Assembly: GCF_001898315.1 (NCBI RefSeq)
Contig: NZ_MKTQ01000014.1
Coordinates: 471,087-535,086 of the forward strand
Direction: 5' to 3'
DNA from: Microbacterium sp. 70-16
GTDB taxonomy: Bacteria; Actinomycetota; Actinomycetes; Actinomycetales; Microbacteriaceae
Length of the DNA stretch: 64,000 nucleotides
Shown: one piece after another, positions 39,816 to 49,158 of the stretch
Layout of the letters: every line of letters starts with the position of its first letter
Numbering within the stretch: the first letter of the stretch is position 1
Program-made: the position numbers and the translations under genes
Notes under the pieces: generated by a model
Told to the model about the DNA's origin: nothing
Seen by the model: only the letters and a program-made list of their open reading frames with translations
Databases searched by the model: none

Positions 39816-39872
39816 ATGGGTGGCGCAAATGAGCACATGGATGCCCCCGAGGGGCGCATTCGCGCCACCGAT
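39816..39872. repeat. 57-bp palindromic element, family C copy 3
   Basis: Diverged copy with ends ATGGGTGGCGC / GCGCCACCGAT, again 57 bp. Arms extend to AAATG / CATTC. It is closer to copy 4 (58352) than to copies 1 and 2. Confidence 0.7.
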
Positions 39873-39925
39873 ACCCGGGCGCTACCGAAACCCGGGCGCC
39901 ACCCAAACCCGGGGCCCCGCCCAGA

Positions 39926-39952
39926 CCCGCCCGGCGCTCACGCGCCGGCGGG
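39926..39952 (-). terminator. GC hairpin directly after ndk
   Basis: A CGGCGC/GCGCCG stem extended by CCGC/GCGG, adjacent to the ndk stop codon, with a TCAC loop. No T-run follows. Confidence 0.45.
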
Positions 39953-39953
39953 C

Positions 39954-40367
39954 TCAGAACCAGATCGCGAGCTCGCGCGCGGCGGAATCGGGGCTGTCGC
40001 TGCCGTGCACGAGGTTCTGCTGCACCTTCAGGCCCCAGTCGCGGCCGAAGTCGCCACGGATCGTGCCGGGCGCGGCGGTCGTCGGGTCGGTCGTGCCGGC
40101 AAGCGAGCGGAAGCCCTCGATGACACGGTTGCCCGCAAGGCGGATCGCCACCGACGGCCCCGACATCATGAACTCGAGCAGCGGCTCGTAGAACGGCTTG
40201 CCCTCGTGCTCGGCGTAGTGCTTCTCGAGCAGCTCGCGGTCGGGCTCGACGAGCTTGATGTCGACGAGGGCGTAACCCTTCGCCTCGATGCGGGCCAGGA
40301 TCGCGCCGGTCAGGCCGCGCGCGACGCCGTCCGGCTTGACGAGGACGAGGGTCTCTTCCGTGGGCAT
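39954..40367 (-). CDS. ndk: Nucleoside diphosphate kinase
   Basis: 137-aa Ndk, which balances nucleoside triphosphates. The phospho-accepting His is His121 in NLVHGSDS; ETLVLVKPDGVARGLTG opens the protein. ATG 40367 with GGAG upstream is chosen over the longer frame to 40451. It lies 1 bp after the DUF4233 gene and downstream of folC in one operon. Confidence 0.97.
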   Translation of the reverse strand: MPTEETLVLVKPDGVARGLTGAILARIEAKGYALVDIKLVEPDRELLEKHYAEHEGKPFYEPLLEFMMSGPSVAIRLAGNRVIEGFRSLAGTTDPTTAAPGTIRGDFGRDWGLKVQQNLVHGSDSPDSAARELAIWF

Positions 40368-40368
40368 G

Positions 40369-40797
40369 TCAGTCTCCGTTCGTTGCGGCGCGTGCCGCGT
40401 TGCGGCGGTCGAGCGTTCCGCCTTTGATCGTCGCATACGCGTACATCGCACCGAAAATGACCGCCACGATCGCCAGCGCCGGCACGAGCAGCGCGCCCAG
40501 CAGGACGATCCCCTGCAGCACCCATCCGAGGACGATCCCCCAGCGGTGACGCAGCAGGCCCGTCGTCGCGATCATGAGGATGGCGAGCACGGTGCCCGCG
40601 ACAATCCCCCACCACGGCTCGAGGCCGCCGGGCGTCTGGCGCAGACCGTAGATCACGAGCCCGCCGAGGAAGACGATGATCGACTCGAATCCCAGCACGA
40701 TGGCGCCGAGCGACTCCGCCGCCCCGCGCGCACGCCGCTGACGCGGCGCAGCCGCGCCACCCTCCGGTGCCGAGCCCGGCTCAGACGACGCACTCAC
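40369..40797 (-). CDS. DUF4233 family membrane protein
   Basis: 142-aa protein with four hydrophobic segments. It contains the family's SLGAIVLGFESIIVFLGGLV stretch and a C-terminal YATIKGGTLDRRNA. Function is unknown, but the family is regularly found between folC and ndk in actinobacteria. GTG 40797 overlaps the folC stop (GTGA), which fixes the start over the longer frame to 40818. Confidence 0.85.
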   Translation of the reverse strand: MSASSEPGSAPEGGAAAPRQRRARGAAESLGAIVLGFESIIVFLGGLVIYGLRQTPGGLEPWWGIVAGTVLAILMIATTGLLRHRWGIVLGWVLQGIVLLGALLVPALAIVAVIFGAMYAYATIKGGTLDRRNAARAATNGD

Positions 40798-42146
40798 GCC
40801 TGCCACCCGTCCTTCCAATCCTCCGCGGCGGCAAGCTGCACGGCCTCGCCAGCAAGCACGACGCTACCGGCGATGACCACGGCACGACGATCGGATGCCG
40901 AGGCCCACTCGCGCGCCGCGTCCGCGGCTTCGGCGAGGTCGCGGTGCACGCTCACGCGCCCGCCCGCCGCCTCGACGAGGTCGGCGACGGTGTCGGGCTC
41001 GGCGGCGCGGTCGGACTCGGGGGCCGTCGCGAACACCTGCGCGGCGACGGGGACGATCGCCGACACGATGCCGGGGATGTCCTTGTCGGCGAAGGCGCCC
41101 AGGACGATGCCCCACTCATCGAAGTCGAACGAGTCTGCCAGCGCCGCGACCAGGGCGCGGGCGCCGTGCGGGTTGTGCGCGCTGTCGACGAGCACGGTCG
41201 GCGCGACGCCGACCAGCTGCAGCCGACCGGGCGAGGTCACCTGAGCGAGGCCGTCGGCGAGCACGTCGGGCGCGAGCGCCTGCGATCCCGCGCCGATGAG
41301 CGACTCGACGGCCGCGATCGCGAGCGCCGCGTTGTGCCCCTGGTGGGCGCCGTAGAGCGGCAGGTAGAGCTCGTCGTAGGTGCCGGCGAGCCCGCGCACG
41401 CTGATCTGCTGCCCGCCGACGGCGAGCTGCTGCGCCGTCAGGCCGAACTCCGCGCCGTCGACGGCGAGCGTCGCGCCGCGCGCGGCCGAGGCATCCTTCA
41501 GCACCGCGAGCGCCGCAGAGTCCTGCTGCGCCGAGACGACGGCGGCGCCGTCCTTGATGATCCCCGACTTGACGGTCGCGATCTCGCTGATCGTGTCGCC
41601 CAGCTTGTCGGCGTGGTCGATGTCGATCGGCGTGATGACCGCGACGTCTCCGTCGGCGGTGTTCGTCGAGTCCCACGAACCGCCCATGCCGACCTCGATC
41701 ACGGCGACGTCGACGGGGGCGTCGGCGAACGCGACGAACGCGAGCACCGTCAGCAGTTCGAAGAACGTGAGCGCCGCGTCGCCGGATGCCGCCAGTTCCG
41801 CGTCGACCATGTCGACGAACGGGCTGATCTCGTCCCAGGCATCCGCGATCAGAGCGTCGTCGATCGGCTCGCCGTCGATCATGATGCGCTCGGTGTACCG
41901 CTCCAGGTGCGGACTCGTGAACAGCCCCGTGCGCAGGCCGTGTGCACGCACGATCGACTCGACGATCCGCGCCGTCGACGTCTTGCCGTTGGTGCCTGTC
42001 ACGTGCACGACGCGATACGTGCGTTGCGGGTCATCGAGCAGCTCGAGCACACGCCGCGTGCGCTCGACACGCGGCTGCACCCACCGCTCACCCTGCCGGG
42101 TCAGCAGCGCCGAATAGACGGCGTCGGCGCGCGAACGGTCGCTCAT
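40794..42146 (-). CDS. folC: Folylpolyglutamate synthase / dihydrofolate synthase
   Basis: 450-aa Mur-ligase-fold enzyme that adds glutamate to folates. ATP-binding [19 protein letters not shown] is near residue 50, followed by [27 protein letters not shown] and [13 protein letters not shown]. The ATG overlaps the ileS stop (ATGA), so folC is translated with ileS. Order is ileS-folC-DUF4233-ndk. Confidence 0.95.
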   Translation of the reverse strand: MSDRSRADAVYSALLTRQGERWVQPRVERTRRVLELLDDPQRTYRVVHVTGTNGKTSTARIVESIVRAHGLRTGLFTSPHLERYTERIMIDGEPIDDALIADAWDEISPFVDMVDAELAASGDAALTFFELLTVLAFVAFADAPVDVAVIEVGMGGSWDSTNTADGDVAVITPIDIDHADKLGDTISEIATVKSGIIKDGAAVVSAQQDSAALAVLKDASAARGATLAVDGAEFGLTAQQLAVGGQQISVRGLAGTYDELYLPLYGAHQGHNAALAIAAVESLIGAGSQALAPDVLADGLAQVTSPGRLQLVGVAPTVLVDSAHNPHGARALVAALADSFDFDEWGIVLGAFADKDIPGIVSAIVPVAAQVFATAPESDRAAEPDTVADLVEAAGGRVSVHRDLAEAADAAREWASASDRRAVVIAGSVVLAGEAVQLAAAEDWKDGWQA

Positions 42147-45100
42147 GCGGGGGCTCCGATCCGGGTGACGGCGATCGTGATGTCGCCGGTGTTGGCGTAG
42201 GTTCCCGCGGCGAGGGTTGCGGTGTGCTCCGCGTCGATCGTACGGCCGGATGCCAGCACCGAGCCCTCCCCCAGCAGCACGACGTCGTCGGGCCCGACGA
42301 CGGCGTAGTCCAGCGCGAGCGTCTCGGCCGCAACCCCGGCGACCTCGAACGCCGAGGCCACGGCACGCGCGTCGTCTTCACCGGCGAACAGCAGCTGCAG
42401 GCGGATCCGGTCGCTCACGTCGAACCCTGCGGCCTTGCGCGTGTCCTGCACGGCGCGGATCACGTCGCGCGCGAGCCCTTCGGCCTCGAGTTCGGGCGTC
42501 GTCGTCGTGTCGAGCAGCGTGAAGCCGCCTGCGCGCAGCAGTGCGATCGCGGTGCCCTCAGCGACACCGCCTGCCTCGAGAGTGAGCTCGTACTCGCCCG
42601 CCTCGAGCGCGACGCCGTCGACCGTCACGACGTCGTCCTCGACGGTCCACAGACCCGCCTTGGCGCCCGCGATGACGTGCTGCACCTGCTTGCCCAGGCG
42701 CGGCCCCGCCGCGCGGGCGTTGACGGCGAGACGCTGGCTGATGCCGTACGTCTCGGCGAGCCCCTCGGTCAGCTCGACGAGTTCGACGCGCTTGACGTTG
42801 AGCTCTTCCCGCAGGATGCCCTCGAACTGCGCGAGCTCCTCGGCTCCAGCCACGGCGACCGTCAGCGTCGGCAGCGGCAGGCGCACACGCTTGCCCTCCT
42901 TCTTGCGCAGCGCGTTCGCGACCGACGACACCTCACGGACGGTGTCCATCGCGGTGCGGATGTCGGTGGATGCCGGGAAGGCGTCGGCGTCGGGCCAGTC
43001 CTGCAGGTGCACGCTGCGCCCGCCGGTGAGGCCCTGCCAGATGCGCTCCGAGACGAGCGGGATCAGCGGCGCCGCAACACGCGTGAGCGTCTCGAGCACC
43101 GTGTACAGCGTGTCGAACGCCTCGGTCGATGCGGGGTCATCCGAAACACCGACCCAGAACCGGTCGCGCGAACGGCGGATATACCAGTTCGTCAACGCCT
43201 CGGCGAAGTCGCGCAGGCGCGCCGCGGCCGTCGTCGAGTCGAGCGCCTCGAGGTCGGCGGCGACGTCGCGAACCAGCTCGCCCAGCAGCGCGAGGATGTA
43301 CTGATCGAGCACGTCGGTCGAATCGGTGCGCCAGCGCGCCTCATAGCCGGCACCGTCAGCGCCACCGGAGGCATTCGCGTACGTCGCGAAGAAGTACCAC
43401 GCGTTCCACAGCGGCAGCAGGAACTCGCGCACACCCGCACGGATGCCTTCCTCGGTCACGACGAGGTTTCCGCCGCGCAGCACCGACGATGCCATCAGGA
43501 ACCACCGCATCGCGTCGGATCCATCGCGGTCGAACACTTCGCTGACGTCGGGATAGTTGCGCAGCGACTTCGACATCTTCTGCCCGTCGCTGCCGAGCAC
43601 GATGCCGTGGCACGCGACGCCCGAGAACGCGGGGCGGCCGAACAGCGCCACCGACAGCACATGCATGACGTAGAACCAGCCGCGGGTCTGCCCGATGTAC
43701 TCGACGATGAAGTCGGCCGGCGCGTGCGTGTCGAACCACTCGCGGTTCTCAAACGGGTAGTGCACCTGCGCGTACGGCATCGATCCCGAGTCGAACCACA
43801 CGTCGAAGACGTCCTCGATGCGGCGCATCGTGGACTGCCCCGTCGGGTCATCCGGGTTCGGTCGGGTCAGGTCGTCGATGTACGGACGGTGCAGGTCGAC
43901 CTCGCCCGCCTCGTTCACCGGCAGCCGGCCGAAGTCGTTCTGCAGCTCGTCGAGCGAGCCGTACACGTCGATGCGCGGGTACTCGGGGTTGTCGCTGCGC
44001 CACACCGGGATCGGCGAGCCCCAGAAGCGGTTGCGGCTGACCGACCAGTCACGCGCGCCCTCGAGCCACTTGCCGAACTGGCCGTGCTTGACGTTCTCGG
44101 GCGCCCAGGTGATCTGCTCGTTCGCGGCGAGCAGGTCGTCCTTGAAGTCGGTCACGCGGATGAACCAGCTCGACACCGCCTTGTAGATGAGGGGGTTCCG
44201 GCAACGCCAGCAGTGCGGGTAGGAGTGCTCGTAGCTGGCTTCGCGCAACAGGCGGCCCTGCGCGCGCAGCAGCCGGATGAGCGGCCGATTGGCATCCATC
44301 CACAGTTCGCCGGCGACGTCGGTGACCTGAGGCAGGAACTTGCCGCCGTCGTCGAGGCTCATGATGAGCGGGATGCCCGCAGCTTCCGTGACCCGCTGGT
44401 CGTCCTCGCCGTAGGCGGGAGCCTGGTGGACGATACCGGTGCCGTCGCTCGTCGTCACGTAGTCGTCGACGAGGATGCGCCACGCGTCGCCGGTGCCCCA
44501 CGTCTCGGCATCCGCGTAATAGTCGAACAGCCGGTCATAGTGCACATCGGCGAGGTCGGCACCCACGATGCGGCGCTCGACGGCGCCCTCCGCGTCGGCG
44601 GCGCTCTCGTAGCCGAGGTCCTTCGCGTGACCACCGAGCAGATCGGATGCCAGAAGGTAGCGATGCGCCGCTGCCTCTTCGCTGTCGGAGTGCACGTCCG
44701 CGGCGCCGTTCGGCCCGCCGGGAACGACGACGTACTCGATGGCCGGTCCGACGGCGAGCGCGAGGTTCGTCGGCAGGGTCCACGGCGTCGTCGTCCAGGC
44801 GAGGGCGCGCACGCCGGTCAGACCCAGCGCCTCGGCCTTCTGTCCGACGAGCGGGAAGGTCACCGTCACCGACGGGTCCTGGCGCATCTTGTAGACGTCG
44901 TCGTCCATGCGCAGCTCGTGATTGGACAGCGGCGTCTCATCACGCCAGCAGTACGGCAGCACGCGGTAGCCCTCGTAGGCCAGGCCCTTGTCCCACAGGC
45001 CCTTGAACGCCCACAGCACCGACTCCATGAACCCCGTGTCAAGCGTCTTGTAGCCGCGCTCGAAGTCAACCCAGCGCGCCTGGCGCGTGACGTAGTCCTC

Positions 45101-45544
45101 CCACTGCTGGGTGTACTCGAGCACCGATGCCTTCGCCTTGGAGTTGAAGACGCCGATGCCCATCTCGACGATCTCCTCCTTCTCGGTCAGGCCCAGCTGC
45201 TTCATCGCCTCGAGCTCGGCGGGCAGACCGTGCGTGTCCCACCCGAAGACGCGGTCGACCTTCTTGCCGCGCATCGTCTGGAACCGCGGGAAGAGGTCCT
45301 TCGCGTAGCCCGTGAGCAGGTGCCCATAGTGCGGCAGGCCGTTGGCGAACGGCGGGCCGTCGTAGAAGACCCACTCGTCAGCGCCCTCGCGCTGCGAGAT
45401 CGACGCACGGAAGGTGTCGTCGCTCTCCCAGAACGCGAGCACGTCGCGCTCGATCTCGGGAAAGCGCGGGCTCGGTACGACGTCGGCCGCCGGGCCGAAC
45501 GCGGAACTGGTCCCCGAGCTTGTCGAGGGGCGGGGGTAGGTCAT
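42143..45544 (-). CDS. ileS: Isoleucyl-tRNA synthetase (eukaryote-like IleRS2 type)
   Basis: 1133-aa class I synthetase with editing domain. The HIGH motif reads HYGH ([16 protein letters not shown]) and KMSKS is in [17 protein letters not shown], the length and the anticodon-binding region ([15 protein letters not shown]) resemble the IleRS2 clade, known in other bacteria for natural mupirocin tolerance. The first residues ([14 protein letters not shown]) are encoded by a 24-bp repeat also present in the leader. Family similarity begins later, at [11 protein letters not shown]. Expression is predicted to be controlled by a T-box leader sensing uncharged tRNA-Ile. It is coupled to folC. Confidence 0.96.
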   Translation of the reverse strand: MTYPRPSTSSGTSSAFGPAADVVPSPRFPEIERDVLAFWESDDTFRASISQREGADEWVFYDGPPFANGLPHYGHLLTGYAKDLFPRFQTMRGKKVDRVFGWDTHGLPAELEAMKQLGLTEKEEIVEMGIGVFNSKAKASVLEYTQQWEDYVTRQARWVDFERGYKTLDTGFMESVLWAFKGLWDKGLAYEGYRVLPYCWRDETPLSNHELRMDDDVYKMRQDPSVTVTFPLVGQKAEALGLTGVRALAWTTTPWTLPTNLALAVGPAIEYVVVPGGPNGAADVHSDSEEAAAHRYLLASDLLGGHAKDLGYESAADAEGAVERRIVGADLADVHYDRLFDYYADAETWGTGDAWRILVDDYVTTSDGTGIVHQAPAYGEDDQRVTEAAGIPLIMSLDDGGKFLPQVTDVAGELWMDANRPLIRLLRAQGRLLREASYEHSYPHCWRCRNPLIYKAVSSWFIRVTDFKDDLLAANEQITWAPENVKHGQFGKWLEGARDWSVSRNRFWGSPIPVWRSDNPEYPRIDVYGSLDELQNDFGRLPVNEAGEVDLHRPYIDDLTRPNPDDPTGQSTMRRIEDVFDVWFDSGSMPYAQVHYPFENREWFDTHAPADFIVEYIGQTRGWFYVMHVLSVALFGRPAFSGVACHGIVLGSDGQKMSKSLRNYPDVSEVFDRDGSDAMRWFLMASSVLRGGNLVVTEEGIRAGVREFLLPLWNAWYFFATYANASGGADGAGYEARWRTDSTDVLDQYILALLGELVRDVAADLEALDSTTAAARLRDFAEALTNWYIRRSRDRFWVGVSDDPASTEAFDTLYTVLETLTRVAAPLIPLVSERIWQGLTGGRSVHLQDWPDADAFPASTDIRTAMDTVREVSSVANALRKKEGKRVRLPLPTLTVAVAGAEELAQFEGILREELNVKRVELVELTEGLAETYGISQRLAVNARAAGPRLGKQVQHVIAGAKAGLWTVEDDVVTVDGVALEAGEYELTLEAGGVAEGTAIALLRAGGFTLLDTTTTPELEAEGLARDVIRAVQDTRKAAGFDVSDRIRLQLLFAGEDDARAVASAFEVAGVAAETLALDYAVVGPDDVVLLGEGSVLASGRTIDAEHTATLAAGTYANTGDITIAVTRIGAPA
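45508..45531. repeat. Dispersed 24-bp repeat, copy inside the ileS N-terminal codons
   Basis: Contains CCCCGAGCTTGTCGAGGGG, partly self-complementary. On the minus strand it encodes part of [11 protein letters not shown] near the N-terminus of IleS. Confidence 0.8.
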
Positions 45545-45749
45545 GTCACTCCAGCAGGTTGCGGTGCTTCCTGCGAGGACGATCGTGAGACCGCGGTACC
45601 ACCCCGCTTGCTCTCTTCATCTTTCGAATCCGAGGGCCACTCATCTGCGGCTGTGACGGGCCTGCCCCGCGCGGTTCTAGTTGGTCCCCGAGCTTGTCGA
45701 GGGGCCGTTCTTCCGCGAGCTCCCCGGTGATGGCCGGATCACAGCTGGT
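45545..45749 (-). promoter_or_regulatory. T-box leader of ileS, ultrashort Stem I type
   Basis: The T-box sequence GGGGTGGTACCGCGG lies on the minus strand at about 45591-45605. A short Stem I (AGCT, then CCGG-CCATCA-CCGG, then AGCT) places the Ile codon ATC in its loop at 45729-45731. The ATG of ileS follows the T-box by about 50 nt with GGAG near it, and no intrinsic terminator is present. Control is therefore probably translational, as known for actinobacterial ileS T-boxes. A TACACT hexamer (45756-45761) would start the transcript near 45749. A 24-bp repeat sits between Stem I and the T-box. Confidence 0.88.
45682..45705. repeat. Dispersed 24-bp repeat, copy inside the ileS T-box leader
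   Basis: Identical to the copy at 45508-45531, 174 bp away in the same orientation. It falls between Stem I and the T-box sequence and could form an extra small hairpin. Confidence 0.8.
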
Positions 45750-45765
45750 GGAACCAGTGTACGCG

Positions 45766-45771
45766 TAGAGT
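45766..45771 (+). promoter_or_regulatory. -10 element of the pentapeptide-repeat gene
   Basis: TAGAGT lies 6 nt before ATG 45778; a leaderless start is predicted. It is only 5 bp from the divergent ileS -10. Confidence 0.5.
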
Positions 45772-45777
45772 TCCCCA

Positions 45778-46227
45778 ATGGCCCGCCGCAGTTCTACCCT
45801 CCAGCTGCCGCGCATCATCGACCCGGAACTCCCCGACGTTCTGGACGACGCAGGCATCCTCACGCCGCGCATGAACGTCGTCGGCGTGCAGCTGGACCTG
45901 CTCACGGGGCAGGTGCACGCGTCGCACAGTTCGTTGGCCGAGAGCCTGATCCCGTCGGCGCGACTGAACGACGTGCTGTTCGATGACTGCGAGATCGGGA
46001 CGCTGGATCTGCCCGAGGCACAGCTGTCGCGCGTGCAATTCCTGCACAGCCGGGCCGACGAGGTCGATACGCGCGGCCTGCACGCCGCCGACCTGGACCT
46101 GCGGGGTCTCGAGGCGTTGTCGTTCACCGATCCGCGCGGCCTGGCCGGAGGGACCCTCTCGCCGCACCAGGCACAGTTCCACTCCGCGGCTTTCGCGAGA
46201 ACGCTCGGCATCCACGTCGAGCCCTGA
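45778..46227 (+). CDS. Pentapeptide-repeat-like protein
   Basis: 149-aa protein. The middle (about residues 50-125) shows five-residue periodicity with A-(D/S/R)-L-type cores (SARLNDVLFDD, DLPEAQLSRVQFLHS, LHAADLDLRGLEALSF), suggesting a short right-handed beta helix. Function is unknown; some relatives mimic DNA and protect gyrase, but nothing here shows that. No ribosome site precedes the ATG. It is divergent from ileS and lies 77 bp before valS. Confidence 0.72.
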   Translation: MARRSSTLQLPRIIDPELPDVLDDAGILTPRMNVVGVQLDLLTGQVHASHSSLAESLIPSARLNDVLFDDCEIGTLDLPEAQLSRVQFLHSRADEVDTRGLHAADLDLRGLEALSFTDPRGLAGGTLSPHQAQFHSAAFARTLGIHVEP

Positions 46228-46233
46228 TCCGGG

Positions 46234-46239
46234 TAGAAT
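46234..46239 (+). promoter_or_regulatory. Probable valS -10
   Basis: TAGAAT lies 65 bp before the valS start and would give a leader of about 60 nt. No T-box is recognisable in it. Confidence 0.4.
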
Positions 46240-46304
46240 CGCGGGACAACCCACACTCAGGCACGCTCACACAGTGCCGCCTATATCGCTCGAGGAGATC
46301 CACC

Positions 46305-48893
46305 ATGGCCGACGCACAGATTCCCGACAAGCCGGCTCTGGAAGGCCTCGAGCAGAAGTGGGATGCCGCGTGGAGCGCCGCCGGAACGTACCTGTTCGAC
46401 CGTGACGCCGCCAAGGCCGCTACTGAAAAACTGGGCCGCGCGGGTGTCTACTCGGTCGACACTCCCCCGCCGACGGCATCCGGCTCGCTGCACATCGGCC
46501 ACGTCTTCTCGTTCACGCACACCGACGTGAAGGTGCGCTACGAGCGCATGCAGGGCAAGACGGTCTTTTACCCGATGGGCTGGGACGACAACGGCCTGCC
46601 GACCGAGCGTCGCGTGCAGAACTTCTACGGCGTGCGCTGCGACCCGTCGCTGCCGTACGACGCCGACTTCACCCCACCCTTCCACGGTGACGCGAAGAGC
46701 CTCAAGCCGGCCGACCAGGTGCCGATCAGCCGCCGCAACTTCATCGAGCTGTGCGAAGAGCTGACCGTCGAGGACGAGAAGGCGTTCGAGGCGGTGTTCC
46801 GCCAGCTCGGCCTGTCGGTCGACTGGACGCAGACCTACCGCACGATCTCGGACGAGACGATCCGCACGAGCCAGCTCGCGTTCCTGCGCAACCTCGAGCG
46901 CGGCGAGGCGTACCAGTCGCTCGCTCCGACCCTGTGGGACATCGACTTCCGCTCCGCGATCGCGCAGGCCGAGCTCGAAGACCGCGAGCAGCAGGCGAGC
47001 TACCACCGCATCGCGTTCCACAAGACCGACGGCTCGGGCGACATCCACATCGAGACGACGCGCCCCGAGCTGCTCGCCGCGTGTGTCGCCCTCGTCGCCA
47101 ACCCCGACGACGAGCGCTACCAGCCGTACTTCGGCAAGACGGTGCGCACCCCGATCTTCGACGTCGAGGTGCCCGTGCTCGCGCACCACCTCGCCCAGCA
47201 GGACAAGGGGTCGGGCATCGCGATGATCTGTACCTTCGGCGACGTCACCGACATCATCTGGTGGCGCGAGCTGGACCTCCCCAACCGCACGATCCTCGGT
47301 CAGGACGGCCGCATCCTCGCCGACGCCCCCGAGGCGCTCGTGACGGATGCCGCGAAGAGCGCGTACGCCGAACTCGCGGGCCTGACTGTCTTCAGCGCGA
47401 AGAAGAAGATGGTCGAGATGCTCGAGGCATCCAGCGAGCTGCTCGAGATCTCGAAGCCCTTCAGCCACCCGGTGAAGTTCTATGAGAAGGGCGACCGTGC
47501 GCTGGAGATCGTCTCGACGCGCCAGTGGTACCTGCGCAACGGCGCGCGTGACGCGGACTTCCGCGACAAGCTCATCGCGCTCGGGGCCGGCATGGACTGG
47601 CACCCCGACTTCATGCGCGTGCGCTACGAGAACTGGACGAACGGCCTCACGGGCGACTGGCTGATCTCCCGCCAGCGCTTCTTCGGTGTGCCGATCCCCG
47701 TCTGGTATGCGCTCGATGAGAACGGCGAGCGGGTCGAGGACGGTGTCATCGTGCCCGACCTCGCGACCCTTCCGGTCGACCCGACGACCGATGTGCCCGC
47801 CGGGTACACCGAGGCCCAGCGCGGCGTCGCGGGCGGGTTCGAGGGCGAGAAGGACATCTTCGACACGTGGGCGACGTCGTCGCTCACACCGCAGCTCGCG
47901 GGCGGCTGGCAGCGCGACGACGAGCTGTGGAACCTCGTCGCGCCGTTCGACCTGCGCCCGCAGGGGCAGGACATCATCCGCACCTGGCTGTTCTCCACGA
48001 TGGTGCGCTCGGCGCTTGAAGACGACCGTGCGCCGTGGACGGATGCCGCGATCTCGGGCTTCATCGTCGACCCCGACCGCAAGAAGATGTCGAAGTCGAA
48101 GGGCAACGTCGTGACGCCCGCCGACATCCTCGAGGCGCACGGCACCGACGCGGTGCGGTACTGGTCGGCCTCGAGCCGGCTCGGCACCGACGCCGCGTTC
48201 GACCCGCAGAACCCGACGCAGGTGAAGATCGGCCGCCGCCTCGCGATCAAGGTGCTCAACGCCGCGAAGTTCGTGCTGTCGTTCCCCGTGCCCGAGGGCG
48301 CCGAGGTCACACACGCTCTGGATGCCGCGATGCTCGCGACGCTCGATCAGGTCGTGCGCGACGCGACGAAGGCGTTCGAGGCGTACGACCACGCCCGCGC
48401 GCTGGAGATCACCGAGGCGTTCTTCTGGACGTTCTGCGACGACTACCTCGAGCTCGTGAAGGAGCGCGCCTACAACCAGACCGACGTGGGCCAGGCATCC
48501 GCCGCCCTCGCCCTGCGCCTGGCCCTGTCGACGCTGCTGCGCCTGCTCGCGCCGGTGCTCGCGTTCGCGACGGAGGAGGCGTGGTCGTGGTTCGAGGAGG
48601 GCTCGATCCACACCGCCGCGTGGCCGACGCCGCTCGAGATCGAGGGCGACCCGACGGTGCTGTCCGCCGCGAGCGCGGCCCTCATCGGCATCCGCCGCGC
48701 GAAGACCGAGGCGAAGGCCTCGCAGAAGACGCCCGTCGCCCGCCTCGTGCTGCGCGGTGATGACGCGACGATCGCCGCGCTCACGCTCGCCGAGGGCGAT
48801 CTGAAGGCCGTCGGTCGCATCGCCGAGCTGGACCTGATCGGCGGTGGCGACACGCTCACCGTCGACACCGTCGAACTCGCTCCGGAGGTCTGA
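46305..48893 (+). CDS. valS: Valyl-tRNA synthetase
   Basis: 862-aa class I synthetase. The HIGH motif is HIGH (TASGSLHIGHVFSFTHTD), KMSKS is in [15 protein letters not shown], and a ValRS editing domain lies between. The start is set by GAGGAG 7 nt upstream. It lacks the long C-terminal coiled coil of Escherichia-type enzymes and ends with a compact basic domain (RRAKTEAKASQKTPVARLVL), as in the shorter ValRS lineage. An 82-aa gene follows after 1 bp. Confidence 0.97.
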   Translation: MADAQIPDKPALEGLEQKWDAAWSAAGTYLFDRDAAKAATEKLGRAGVYSVDTPPPTASGSLHIGHVFSFTHTDVKVRYERMQGKTVFYPMGWDDNGLPTERRVQNFYGVRCDPSLPYDADFTPPFHGDAKSLKPADQVPISRRNFIELCEELTVEDEKAFEAVFRQLGLSVDWTQTYRTISDETIRTSQLAFLRNLERGEAYQSLAPTLWDIDFRSAIAQAELEDREQQASYHRIAFHKTDGSGDIHIETTRPELLAACVALVANPDDERYQPYFGKTVRTPIFDVEVPVLAHHLAQQDKGSGIAMICTFGDVTDIIWWRELDLPNRTILGQDGRILADAPEALVTDAAKSAYAELAGLTVFSAKKKMVEMLEASSELLEISKPFSHPVKFYEKGDRALEIVSTRQWYLRNGARDADFRDKLIALGAGMDWHPDFMRVRYENWTNGLTGDWLISRQRFFGVPIPVWYALDENGERVEDGVIVPDLATLPVDPTTDVPAGYTEAQRGVAGGFEGEKDIFDTWATSSLTPQLAGGWQRDDELWNLVAPFDLRPQGQDIIRTWLFSTMVRSALEDDRAPWTDAAISGFIVDPDRKKMSKSKGNVVTPADILEAHGTDAVRYWSASSRLGTDAAFDPQNPTQVKIGRRLAIKVLNAAKFVLSFPVPEGAEVTHALDAAMLATLDQVVRDATKAFEAYDHARALEITEAFFWTFCDDYLELVKERAYNQTDVGQASAALALRLALSTLLRLLAPVLAFATEEAWSWFEEGSIHTAAWPTPLEIEGDPTVLSAASAALIGIRRAKTEAKASQKTPVARLVLRGDDATIAALTLAEGDLKAVGRIAELDLIGGGDTLTVDTVELAPEV

Positions 48894-48894
48894 C

Positions 48895-49143
48895 ATGCAA
48901 CTCGGCACGCGATGGACCAGCGGTGACGAGCCGCCCGCGGCGGTGCCCGCGACTCTGCGCCCGCAGATCGCGGCCGTCGACCGGTCGATTCCGGCCGACG
49001 ACCTCGGTCAGCCGCGGCCGCGGTGGACGCTCACGTTCCTCGAGGGTCGGCCGATCGCCGAACTCGACACGGGCGTGATCGTCGAGCAGCTCGCGGACGG
49101 CTCGGTCGTCGTCCGTCACGACGACGAGGACGAGTTCGCCTGA
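48895..49143 (+). CDS. Small acidic protein, function unknown
   Basis: 82-aa protein beginning MQLGTRWTSGDEPPAAVP. It lies 1 bp after valS with GGAGG just upstream, so it is co-translated with valS. It is soluble and acidic, ending in HDDEDEFA; the middle (WTLTFLEGRPIAELDTGVIV) could form a small beta sheet. No family is recognised. The frame upstream of 48895 is valS shadow. Confidence 0.72.
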   Translation: MQLGTRWTSGDEPPAAVPATLRPQIAAVDRSIPADDLGQPRPRWTLTFLEGRPIAELDTGVIVEQLADGSVVVRHDDEDEFA

Positions 49144-49158
49144 GTCTCTGATCAGGCG
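49137..49158. terminator. Hairpin built from two convergent stop codons
   Basis: CGCCTGA and TCAGGCG are 7-bp arms around an 8-base loop; the TGA of the plus-strand gene and the TGA of the minus-strand MFS gene are both in the stem. Confidence 0.45.

Noticed and set aside
46240..46304. T-box leader before valS
   Set aside because: No GGTGG-ACCGCG core and too short for Stem I.
46281..48908. 875-codon open frame opposite valS
   Set aside because: Same antisense effect; valS on the other strand is complete.
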